From NCBI GenBank assembly GCA_029932445.1, contig JAOZQB010000056.1:1-15192 (forward strand): a stretch of DNA of 15,192 bases, read 5' to 3'. Below, piece after piece: positions 1-6,568 of this stretch. Origin of the DNA: Bacteroidales bacterium (GTDB lineage: Bacteria > Bacteroidota > Bacteroidia > Bacteroidales > JAADGE01). A model generated the notes under the pieces. It saw only the letters and a list, made by a program, of their open reading frames with translations. It did no database searches and was not told the origin of the DNA. Every line of letters starts with the position of its first letter. The stretch's first letter is position 1. Both the position numbers and the translations under genes were made by a program.

Positions 1-390
1 ACAATTTTCCGAATCTAATAATTTCACCGAATTAAAAATATAATCAAATAATTCTTTATCTGTCTGATTTTCTTCAAGAATCTTACTGATAAATTCAGCA
101 AGAAAAAAACTTAACGTTTGTTTGTAAATATCAAACGGAATTGTCTTAAATATTTCTGCCGCCGAAACTTCTTTAATTTTTTGTAAACCGGGCATCTCTT
201 TGTTATAAACCTGTAATTCAAGTATATACATTGGCTGCAGCAGGTTTAATTTATATTTGTTTTTAGTCGTTGTCGAAATAAAATACAAATAGGATTGAAG
301 CCCGAATTCTTTGGTTAAAATTTTCAGAATAAGTTTTGAATCGGAAAATTTCAATCGATGTAATAAAATGCCTTGTGTAGAAAATATCAT
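1..390 (-). CDS. recO: DNA repair protein RecO, N-terminal part (cut by window edge)
   Basis: RecO binds ssDNA and RecR and helps load RecA in the RecF pathway of gap repair. The frame stays open from the ATG at 390 down to base 1, giving the first 130 residues; the rest lies outside the window. The visible part starts MIFSTQGILLHRLKFSDS, the typical Bacteroidota RecO opening of the N-terminal OB fold. It continues with the conserved stretches LNLLQPMYILEL (about residues 48-59), IPFDIYKQ (84-91) and FFLAEFISKIL (95-105), then ELFDYIFNSVKLLD, which begins the helical C-terminal domain. The zinc-finger or C-terminal region cannot be judged. It is divergent from the MuiA-like gene, with a 131-base gap holding a promoter for each side. 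The identity rests on recognised sequence similarity and is quite firm. Confidence 0.9.
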   Translation of the reverse strand, partial: MIFSTQGILLHRLKFSDSKLILKILTKEFGLQSYLYFISTTTKNKYKLNLLQPMYILELQVYNKEMPGLQKIKEVSAAEIFKTIPFDIYKQTLSFFLAEFISKILEENQTDKELFDYIFNSVKLLDSENC

Positions 391-411
391 TATTCTGCTC
401 AATATAAAAAG

Positions 412-442
412 CAAAGTTAGTAAAATTTATATGTGTCTGAAA
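412..442 (-). promoter_or_regulatory. Bacteroidota-type promoter of recO
   Basis: On the minus strand the -7 box TAACTTTG (412-419) fits TAnnTTTG exactly. TTTC (439-442) sits 19 bases upstream in the -33 position and matches TTTG in three of four bases. Transcription would begin near 405, giving a leader of about 15 bases before the recO ATG. Confidence 0.55.
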
Positions 443-462
443 TCATAAAATTCAATGATAAG

Positions 463-493
463 TTGTGAAATGTATCGAATTATTGTATCTTTA
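463..493 (+). promoter_or_regulatory. probable promoter of the MuiA-like gene
   Basis: TTG (463-465) lies 20 bases before TATCTTTA (486-493), which matches TAnnTTTG in all but the last base. It would start transcription near 500, about 20 bases before the ATG at 522. It is weaker than the rpsP promoter in the same window. Confidence 0.4.
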
Positions 494-521
494 TTAAATA
501 TAAACCTCAAAATCAATTATT

Positions 522-2183
522 ATGAAACATCTTTTTTTAATTGTGTTTTTTGCAACATTGGTAATTACACCAAATTACGGACAAGGAATCAAAGAGCAAA
601 AAATAAAAACAACGGTGAATTCGGCAACGATTTATTTAACAGGTGCCGAAATTCACAGAAACAAAACCGTTAATTTGAAAGCCGGTAAAACAAAATTAGT
701 TTTTACGAATTTGTCTCCGAAAATCAATTCTAAAAGCATTCGAATTACGACCGGGAAGAATATTGACCTCCTGGGCATTACAAGTACAATAAATTATCTT
801 GCAAAAGAAAAAAATCTGCCGCGGACAAAACTCTTACAAGATTCGTTACAACTTATTTCCGATAAGGTTCAAAAAATTTCAGATCAATCAGATGCCTATA
901 CGATTGAGAAAAAAATGCTTCTTTCAAATATTTCGATAGGCGGACAAAATAAAGGCGTTAGTGTCACGGAGTTGAAAATGGCATCCGATTTTTACCGAAC
1001 ACGAATGACCGAAATTAACACAAAGTTAAGCATCCTGAAATCAAAAAAGAATAAACTTACAAAAGAATCACAAAAAATTCAAAAACAATTAAATGAGTTG
1101 AATGTAAACTCAAATTACAGCCGTTCCGAAATCAGTGTTTTGGTATCTGCAGAATCGGCAGTTTCAGGTAAAATAGCGTTAAAATATATTACCAATAATG
1201 CCGGTTGGTCGCCTTCATACGACATTAAAGCTGTTGATACCGATAAACCGGTAAAATTAGAATATCGCGCAAAAGTGTATAACAACTCTGATATTGATTG
1301 GAAAAACATTAAAATAAAATTATCTACTGCCGATCCCAATCTCAGTATTACAAAACCAATCTTAAATCCTTGGTATTTAAAATACAGAACATATTCGTAT
1401 AATTATAATTCTCGTTATAAAAAAGCTGAAGGATACATTCAAAACAAAATTCAATCAAATAATATGCCCATGGTTTCTCAAGATGAACAACGTTTGGATG
1501 AAAAAGTTGTTGTTTCTGACACCTATGCCGATGCTGAAGTTCCGGAGCTCAGTGCCGAATTTAACATCAAAAAAACCTATGATATTCCTTCTGATGATAA
1601 GCCCTATATTGTTGATATTAACGAATATGAATTACCTGCAAGTTATAAACATTATGCGGTTACAAAACTTGATAAAGATGTTTTCCTTTTAGCAAGAATT
1701 ACCGGATGGCAAGATTTAAATCTGATTGAAGGTCCTGCAAATGTTTATTATTCAGGCACTTATCTTGGACAGGCATTTATTGATATTCGAAATGTAAAAG
1801 ATACTCTGGATCTTTCCCTGGGTCGTGACGGAAAAGTATTGGTTACCAGAACCAAATTAAAAGCATACAGCAGTTCAAAAATTATCGGAACAAAGCGTAA
1901 AGAAACCATGACTTATGAGCTAATTGCTCGCAATAATCGTAAAAGTGAAATTAATCTTCAGATTTTTGATCAAATTCCGATTTCACAAACCGACGAGATT
2001 GAAGTAAAAGTTTTGGAAACATCCGGAGCTGTTGCAAATGAAACAACCGGCAAATTAAAGTGGGAATTTAAATTAAAACCGGGAGAAACAAAAAAAATAA
2101 CTTTATCATTTGAAATCAGATATCCTAAAAACAAAGAAATTCAAATTGATCAACGAAAATCAAGACAAATAAGGTATTTTTAA
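522..2183 (+). CDS. secreted MuiA-like protein (DUF4140 + DUF4139)
   Basis: A 553-residue exported protein of the 'mucoidy inhibitor MuiA' family, whose biochemical role is not established. Residues 1-20 form a Sec signal peptide (MKHLFLIVFFATLVI, then a likely cut after NYGQ). Residues about 28-125 look like the DUF4140 N-terminal domain (VNSATIYLTGAEIHRN). A Lys/Gln-rich stretch at about 160-198 is likely a coiled coil. Residues about 205-545 look like DUF4139, with the typical NNAGWSPSYDI and the closing KLKWEFKLKPGETKKI and FEIRYPK. The middle has a Tyr/Asn-rich segment (about 289-310), probably a linker loop. The ATG at 522 is chosen because it opens directly on the signal peptide. It is a single gene, divergent from recO and ending in a hairpin shared with the next, convergent gene. 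Export is a prediction from sequence; function remains unknown. Confidence 0.85.
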   Translation: MKHLFLIVFFATLVITPNYGQGIKEQKIKTTVNSATIYLTGAEIHRNKTVNLKAGKTKLVFTNLSPKINSKSIRITTGKNIDLLGITSTINYLAKEKNLPRTKLLQDSLQLISDKVQKISDQSDAYTIEKKMLLSNISIGGQNKGVSVTELKMASDFYRTRMTEINTKLSILKSKKNKLTKESQKIQKQLNELNVNSNYSRSEISVLVSAESAVSGKIALKYITNNAGWSPSYDIKAVDTDKPVKLEYRAKVYNNSDIDWKNIKIKLSTADPNLSITKPILNPWYLKYRTYSYNYNSRYKKAEGYIQNKIQSNNMPMVSQDEQRLDEKVVVSDTYADAEVPELSAEFNIKKTYDIPSDDKPYIVDINEYELPASYKHYAVTKLDKDVFLLARITGWQDLNLIEGPANVYYSGTYLGQAFIDIRNVKDTLDLSLGRDGKVLVTRTKLKAYSSSKIIGTKRKETMTYELIARNNRKSEINLQIFDQIPISQTDEIEVKVLETSGAVANETTGKLKWEFKLKPGETKKITLSFEIRYPKNKEIQIDQRKSRQIRYF

Positions 2184-2192
2184 AACTATTTG

Positions 2193-2227
2193 AAACATCG
2201 GATAAATTTAACAATTATCCGATGTTT
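2193..2227. terminator. bidirectional hairpin terminator between convergent genes
   Basis: AAACATCGGATAA (2193-2205) and TTATCCGATGTTT (2215-2227) form a perfect 13-bp stem with a 9-base loop. It lies 9 bases after the stop of the MuiA-like gene and 14 bases beyond the stop of the convergent Asp-box gene. The stem carries an A-rich 5' end and a T-rich 3' end read from either strand, so it can stop transcription from both sides. Confidence 0.8.
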
Positions 2228-2241
2228 ATTTTACAACTTAT

Positions 2242-3798
2242 TTACAGTTTATAAACAATCTTATTGAATTTAAAATTCTTTCCGTCGGAAAATTTAAAAA
2301 AGTAAACACCGTCTGACAAATTATATTTTGAAGCTTTGAAAGTTTTTACATATTTCCCTGCCGTCATTAATTCATTATTAATAATTGAACATATCATTTT
2401 ACCCGTAATATCATAAACAGATAAAGAGACACTCTGTTCTTTTCTTAACTTAAAAGAAAAATAAAATTCATCATCGGACGGATTCGGAAAAACTATTTGT
2501 TCCCCTAAATCAGTATTATTTATAATTCCGATATTATCGGGAACAATTGTTTTTAAACTTAATGTTGAACCGTCTGCTCTTGCCCAAATCGGAGCAATTT
2601 TGTCATTATGAGCACTAATACAAGTATAATCTCCGAAAAACACACTTGCTGACGGATTAAAAGGTGTTTCACTGATTTTAGTATTTGTAAATGTTTCACC
2701 GCCGTCATCCGAAACAGCCATAAAAACATCTGTGTTATTATCCGTATAATTTCTTCTGTCATAAAAAACAAAATATAACTTCCCGTTGGTTTGGTCTATA
2801 TCCATCCAAGTAAAAAATTGTTGTCTGTTTGAATCATCATTATTTACACGTATTTTACTACTCCATGTATTTCCGCCGTCAAGAGATTTCACCAACCAAA
2901 CATCGGTATTATCCGTACCGTTTTGCTGATCTGTCCAATTTATATATAATGTTCCGTTGTTTGTACCTCCGCTTGTATCACATTTTAATATCGGTAAACC
3001 GTTGCATCTGTATATTCCCGGAATATCATATGCCCAACCGCCGGGGAAATCGGTTACAAAAACATCTTCATCTAACCATGTATTTCCGTAATCTGTAGAT
3101 TTGTCAAACATTATTGCATTTGCACCGTCTGTTTTTTTTCCGGCCCAAGCAACATAAATTTCACCGTCAGATCCCACAGCCGGAACAGCTCCTTCAACGG
3201 TATTATCGTCATCAAAGCAATCTCCCGATATTTGATTAATCCTTATTGCTTGCGACCATGTTGCTCCTGCATTTTCTGATTTTGAAAACATAATTCGTGA
3301 ACTGTCATTCGGATTTGAGCTTCCGTAATCATCAAATTCAGTCCAAGTTACATAAATATTATTAGTAACTCTGTCGATTGCGGGCCATTCTTTATCTTGA
3401 ACTTTTGTTCCGTTTAAACCTGCATAAGAACCATTATTCCAGTTTTCACCGGCATCTGATGATTTCTGACAAACAATTCTGTCAACCCAATTTCCGTTAT
3501 CGGGATTAGAGAGATGAAAATAATAAAAATCACCGTTTACATCGCAAGCAATAGAAGGATCACCCCAAACTCCGTTCGTTGAAGAAAGAAAGCCTTCAAT
3601 CCAAGAATATCCGCCGTCATGTGAATAATAATATGAATCTATATTAGCTCCGGCAACAATTTCATTTGTATTATAAGGATTTATCATAATTGCCGGCTCA
3701 TTCGGACTGCTGTTATTATCAATTGTAATAACCTGATATTGTGCTGATAATGAAAATGATAAAATTATAAGCAGTAATAAAATAAAATATGTTTTCAT
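2242..3798 (-). CDS. secreted Asp-box (sialidase-like beta-propeller) protein with T9SS sorting domain
   Basis: A 518-residue exported protein. Residues 1-19 are a signal peptide (MKTYFILLLLIILSFSLSA). At least six Asp-box repeats of the form S-x-D-x-G-x-T-W follow, at about 59-66 (SHDGGYSW), 113-120 (SSDAGENW), 174-181 (SENAGATW), 234-241 (STDYGNTW), 305-312 (SLDGGNTW) and 363-370 (SDDGGETF), as expected for a BNR/sialidase-like beta-propeller. Residues about 435-518 are a T9SS type A C-terminal sorting domain (FPNPSDDEF, YDITGKM, LSDGVYFFKF), so the protein should be moved out by the Por secretion system and anchored or released at the cell surface. The catalytic Arg triad and RIP motif of true sialidases are not obvious, so the substrate is unknown. 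An in-frame ATG 72 bases upstream exists, but the start at 3798 is preferred because it begins exactly at the signal peptide. It appears monocistronic; only a weak promoter (TATATTTTG near 3829-3837) is visible upstream. Confidence 0.85.
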   Translation of the reverse strand: MKTYFILLLLIILSFSLSAQYQVITIDNNSSPNEPAIMINPYNTNEIVAGANIDSYYYSHDGGYSWIEGFLSSTNGVWGDPSIACDVNGDFYYFHLSNPDNGNWVDRIVCQKSSDAGENWNNGSYAGLNGTKVQDKEWPAIDRVTNNIYVTWTEFDDYGSSNPNDSSRIMFSKSENAGATWSQAIRINQISGDCFDDDNTVEGAVPAVGSDGEIYVAWAGKKTDGANAIMFDKSTDYGNTWLDEDVFVTDFPGGWAYDIPGIYRCNGLPILKCDTSGGTNNGTLYINWTDQQNGTDNTDVWLVKSLDGGNTWSSKIRVNNDDSNRQQFFTWMDIDQTNGKLYFVFYDRRNYTDNNTDVFMAVSDDGGETFTNTKISETPFNPSASVFFGDYTCISAHNDKIAPIWARADGSTLSLKTIVPDNIGIINNTDLGEQIVFPNPSDDEFYFSFKLRKEQSVSLSVYDITGKMICSIINNELMTAGKYVKTFKASKYNLSDGVYFFKFSDGKNFKFNKIVYKL

Positions 3799-3958
3799 AA
3801 GAAACTGTTTTTTATTATGATGCGTTTGCAAAATATAGTTGCATATATATTCTGCTTTAAACTTCTTCAAACAATCACTTTTTTTAAAACTTCTGTTTAA
3901 CCGAATCGTTCGGACCGATATTTATATATGATATTTACGAAATAATTTTAAGAATACA

Positions 3959-3989
3959 TTTGTCTGAAATAAATAAAACTTTACCTTTG
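3959..3989 (+). promoter_or_regulatory. strong Bacteroidota promoter of the rpsP operon
   Basis: TTTG (3959-3962), a 19-base spacer and TACCTTTG (3982-3989) match the Bacteroidota housekeeping promoter (TTTG, then TAnnTTTG) at every fixed base. Transcription should start near 3996, leaving an AT-rich leader of about 27 bases without a Shine-Dalgarno sequence. It is the best promoter in the window, which fits a ribosomal protein gene. Confidence 0.8.
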
Positions 3990-4022
3990 CAGTCATTTTT
4001 TAATTAACTAAAATTTAATACC

Positions 4023-4691
4023 ATGCCTGTAAAGATCAGACTAGCAAGACACGGACGCAAAAGAAGAGCGTTCTATTACATTGTTGCTGCAGACAGCAGG
4101 GCACCGCGAGACGGTAGGTACATTGAAAGAATCGGTTCGTATAATCCGAATACCGATCCTGCAACTATTGATCTGAATTTCGACAAAGCAGTCGGATGGC
4201 TTCAAAACGGAGCAGTTCCGACAGATACTTGTCGCGCAATTCTTTCATACAAAGGGGTTTTATATAAAAACCACTTGTTAAAAGGGATTACAAAAGGTGC
4301 TTTAACTGAAGAAGAAGCAGAAAACAAATTCAACACTTGGATGAAAGACAAAGAACAAAAAATCCAAGCAAAAGTTGATAACTTGAAAAACAAATCTAAA
4401 GCAGACAAAGAAAGTCGCTTAAAGATTGAAGAAGAAATCAACAATGCAAGAGCTGAAGAATTAGCTGCAAAACAAATTCCCGTAACAGAGGAAGAAGTTG
4501 AACAAGCCGAAGAAATTGTTGCTGAAGAAACTGTTACCGAAAAGGTTAATGCTGAAGATGTTGTAACAGAAAAACCTGCTGCAGAGAAAGTTGAAGCAGA
4601 AACTAAAGACGTTGAAGAAAAAACGGAAGACGTTAAAGCTGAAGCTAAAGAAGTTGTTGAAGAAAAATCGGAAGAAAAAAAAGAAGACTAA
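4023..4691 (+). CDS. rpsP: 30S ribosomal protein S16 with long charged C-terminal tail
   Basis: S16 is an assembly protein of the 30S subunit that binds 16S rRNA. Residues 1-80 are the conserved S16 core: MPVKIRLARHGRKRRAFYYI, then ADSRAPRDGRYIERIGSYNP and the GWLQNGAVPTDT motif near 58-69. The bacterial protein is usually about 80-90 residues; this one has 222. The extra 140 residues begin with a helical stretch (about 93-155) and end in a low-complexity tail of Glu, Ala, Lys, Val and Thr with loose repeats such as AEKVEAETKDVEEK. Extended S16 is common in Bacteroidota, so this looks like a normal family feature, although the tail is long. It is the first gene of rpsP-rimM-xth, 33 bases downstream of a very clear promoter; rimM starts 4 bases after its stop. 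Confidence 0.97.
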   Translation: MPVKIRLARHGRKRRAFYYIVAADSRAPRDGRYIERIGSYNPNTDPATIDLNFDKAVGWLQNGAVPTDTCRAILSYKGVLYKNHLLKGITKGALTEEEAENKFNTWMKDKEQKIQAKVDNLKNKSKADKESRLKIEEEINNARAEELAAKQIPVTEEEVEQAEEIVAEETVTEKVNAEDVVTEKPAAEKVEAETKDVEEKTEDVKAEAKEVVEEKSEEKKED

Positions 4692-4695
4692 ATGT

Positions 4696-5223
4696 ATGAT
4701 ACCGATTTCAGAACTTGATTTAGTTAAAATCGGCGAACTTATCAGAACTCACGGATATAAAGGTGAGGCAGTCATCAAGCTTACGATTAATTTTGAAAGA
4801 ATAACTATAACGGAACTTATTTTTCTTGTCATTGACGGAAATAAAGTTCCGTTTTTCTTTTCTTACCCTCCGAAACCGTATAAAAAAAACGGCCTCCTGA
4901 TAAAACTTGATAATATTGATTCGGATACTGAGATTGAAAAGTTAATAAACGCTCCGGTATTTACGGAAAACAAAAATATTACCGAAGAATTGAACGAAGA
5001 ATCTGAAATACCGGAAAATTTTGATGTATACAACGGAGAATTTTTAATCGGAAGGTCAGGGACTTATCTTAATATTCCGTCAAATCCGATTTTATCTGTT
5101 TTTTCAAAAAAAGGAAATGAAATTCTCATTCCTGTTAATGACCAATTCTTAAAATCAATTGATTACGAAAAAAAAACAATCATCTTTGATTTACCGGAAG
5201 GTTTAATTGAAATTAATGAATAA
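4696..5223 (+). CDS. rimM: ribosome maturation factor RimM
   Basis: RimM acts in late 30S maturation, at the head domain of 16S rRNA, and binds S19. The 175-residue length fits the family. The N-terminal RimM domain shows the signature IGELIRTHGYKGE (residues 12-24) and later VPFFF (about 52-56). The C-terminal PRC-barrel part is seen at about 110-172, including EILIPVNDQFLKSIDYEKK and FDLPEGLIEI. The ATG at 4696 is chosen because the preceding in-frame codons lie inside rpsP; another ATG at 4692, out of frame, touches the rpsP stop. The 4-base gap after rpsP indicates translational coupling. The rpsP-rimM pair is conserved across bacteria; trmD and rplS, which follow in Escherichia coli, are not next here. 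Confidence 0.93.
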   Translation: MIPISELDLVKIGELIRTHGYKGEAVIKLTINFERITITELIFLVIDGNKVPFFFSYPPKPYKKNGLLIKLDNIDSDTEIEKLINAPVFTENKNITEELNEESEIPENFDVYNGEFLIGRSGTYLNIPSNPILSVFSKKGNEILIPVNDQFLKSIDYEKKTIIFDLPEGLIEINE

Positions 5224-5227
5224 GATT

Positions 5228-5998
5228 ATGCCGAAAAAAATCATCTCATACAACGTCAACGGAATCCGTGCAGCACTTAAAAAAGGTTTTGCCGAATGGC
5301 TGAAAGAAGAAAATCCGGATATTGTGTGCATTCAGGAAACCAAAGCACAACCGGAACAAATTGATTCTGAACTTTTTAAATCTTTGGGTTATCATTCTTA
5401 TTGGTTTTCTGCACAAAAAAAGGGTTACAGCGGAGTCGGAATTCTGACAAAAATAAAACCCGACCATATTGAATACGGTATGGGGATTGAAAAATATGAT
5501 GCAGAAGGCAGATTCATCAGAGCAGATTACGGCGACGTTTCCGTTATCAGCGTATATCATCCGTCAGGTTCAAGCGGAGATGAGCGACAAGCATTTAAAA
5601 TACAATGGCTTACGGATTTTCAAACGCATATAAATAAGCTGCAAGAAACACGACCGAACCTGATTATTTCCGGTGATTATAACATCTGTCGCCTTTGGAT
5701 TGATATTCATAATCCGGAAAAACAACAAAAAACATCCGGCTTTCTGCCCGAAGAGCGCAAGTGGTTTCAATCATTTGTTGATGACGGATTTACGGACAGT
5801 TTCAGGAAATTTAACGAAGAACCGCATCAATACAGTTGGTGGAGTTACCGAGCAAATGCTCGTAACAATAACAAGGGTTGGCGTATTGACTATCACATGG
5901 TAAGCAAGGCATTTGAAAACAAAATCACAGGGGCATCAATTCTTCCCAATGTCAAACATTCCGATCATTGTCCGGTTGTTGTTGAAGCAGATATATAA
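5228..5998 (+). CDS. xth: exodeoxyribonuclease III (AP endonuclease, ExoIII family)
   Basis: A Mg2+-dependent enzyme that cuts at abasic sites and has 3'-5' exonuclease and 3'-phosphatase activities in base excision repair. The 256 residues cover the whole endonuclease/exonuclease/phosphatase fold. Visible active-site motifs are SYNVNGIRAA (7-16), IQETKA with Glu37, the SVYHPSG loop with Tyr110, GDYN with Asp150 and Asn152, RIDY with Asp221, and SDHCPVV with Asp246 and His247. All expected catalytic residues are present. The ATG at 5228 is chosen because homologs start right before KIISYNVNG; an ATG at 5216 overlapping the end of rimM is possible and would add four residues. It sits 4 bases after the rimM stop and so belongs to the rpsP operon, an unusual partner for ribosome genes. 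Confidence 0.93.
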   Translation: MPKKIISYNVNGIRAALKKGFAEWLKEENPDIVCIQETKAQPEQIDSELFKSLGYHSYWFSAQKKGYSGVGILTKIKPDHIEYGMGIEKYDAEGRFIRADYGDVSVISVYHPSGSSGDERQAFKIQWLTDFQTHINKLQETRPNLIISGDYNICRLWIDIHNPEKQQKTSGFLPEERKWFQSFVDDGFTDSFRKFNEEPHQYSWWSYRANARNNNKGWRIDYHMVSKAFENKITGASILPNVKHSDHCPVVVEADI

Positions 5999-6031
5999 AA
6001 AAACAGCTCGAATATTCTCCAAGCTGCTTTT
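5999..6031. terminator. probable terminator after xth, shared with the convergent gene
   Basis: AAAAACAGCT (5999-6008) pairs with AGCTGCTTTT (6022-6031), a 10-bp stem with one A/C mismatch and a 13-base loop. It begins right after the xth stop and ends in T-rich sequence. The reverse strand also has a T run after the stem, so it may serve the small convergent gene at 6053 as well. Confidence 0.5.
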
Positions 6032-6052
6032 CCTTTATAATTCAATGATTAA

Positions 6053-6427
6053 TTACAGTTCTTCCGGTTTATCTTTTTTATCCACTTGTTTGTGGTAAAA
6101 ATCAGATACTTTATCTCCCATATTGCTTAAAAAACCTTTTGTTTTTTCGGCAAATTCCGTAAATTTTTTATCCAAAGTATCAATAATACTGTCTGTTTGG
6201 TATTTTTCTTTGAACACATTCATTTCTGCTTCAAATTTATCATCAGCAACATCTTTTAATTTAATAAGATCCTTATCAAAATTAACTTTTTTCTCCTCCA
6301 TCAATTTTATTTCAGCTTCCAGTTCCTTGTGTTTCTTTTCAGCATAAAGTTTCGATTTTTCAATTTTATTTTCTAATTCTTTAGAAATTATTCCGGCTTC
6401 TTTTAAGAAAAAATCTTTTTCTTCCAT
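6053..6427 (-). CDS. small coiled-coil protein of unknown function
   Basis: I do not recognise this family. The product is 124 residues, with no signal peptide, no membrane segment and no cysteine, so it is probably cytosolic. It is very rich in Lys and Glu (for example EKKHKELEAEIKLMEEKK, about 30-47), with heptad-like spacing from about 14 to 80 that suggests a long coiled coil. A second amphipathic stretch (about 84-116, including FTEFAEKTKGFL) precedes a charged tail, KDKPEEL. The start at 6427 is preferred over an in-frame ATG 36 bases upstream, because a good promoter ends at 6461 and the longer start would fall at or before the transcription start. It is monocistronic, convergent with xth and divergent from the lipoprotein gene at 6569. 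Confidence 0.7.
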   Translation of the reverse strand: MEEKDFFLKEAGIISKELENKIEKSKLYAEKKHKELEAEIKLMEEKKVNFDKDLIKLKDVADDKFEAEMNVFKEKYQTDSIIDTLDKKFTEFAEKTKGFLSNMGDKVSDFYHKQVDKKDKPEEL

Positions 6428-6460
6428 AGTTAATATGTTTATACATTCATAAATTAAGTT

Positions 6461-6491
6461 CAAAGTTACGAAAAATAATGATGTAAGTCAA
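6461..6491 (-). promoter_or_regulatory. promoter of the small coiled-coil gene
   Basis: On the minus strand TTG (6489-6491), a 20-base spacer and TAACTTTG (6461-6468) fit the Bacteroidota pattern. The -7 box is identical to that of recO. Transcription would begin near 6454 and read into the ATG at 6427. Confidence 0.55.
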
Positions 6492-6552
6492 GCAAATTGT
6501 ATTTAAATCGGAATATTTCTCCGTAAAATAAATACCGGAACTAAAAATTTAG

Positions 6553-6560
6553 TAAATTTG
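6553..6560 (+). promoter_or_regulatory. -7 box directly upstream of the lipoprotein gene
   Basis: TAAATTTG fits TAnnTTTG, but no clear -33 TTTG lies 19-20 bases upstream. Only 8 bases separate it from the ATG at 6569, so the transcript would start within a few bases of the start codon. A 14-base palindrome (6540-6553) abuts it. Confidence 0.45.
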
Positions 6561-6568
6561 CTTATTCT

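Noticed and set aside
455..673. Short frame overlapping the start of the MuiA-like gene
   Set aside because: It overlaps the signal peptide region in another frame and begins upstream of the probable transcription start.
2829..3098. Open frame on the plus strand inside the Asp-box gene
   Set aside because: It lies fully opposite a gene with clear domains, has low-quality composition and no promoter; it is a shadow frame.
3799..3870. 24-residue N-terminal extension of the Asp-box protein
   Set aside because: The extension is charged and would bury the signal peptide; the internal ATG at 3798 starts exactly on a good Sec signal.
4591..4695. Upstream in-frame extension of rimM inside rpsP
   Set aside because: The extension is a Lys-rich frame-shifted reading of the S16 tail; the RimM family begins at the ATG at 4696.
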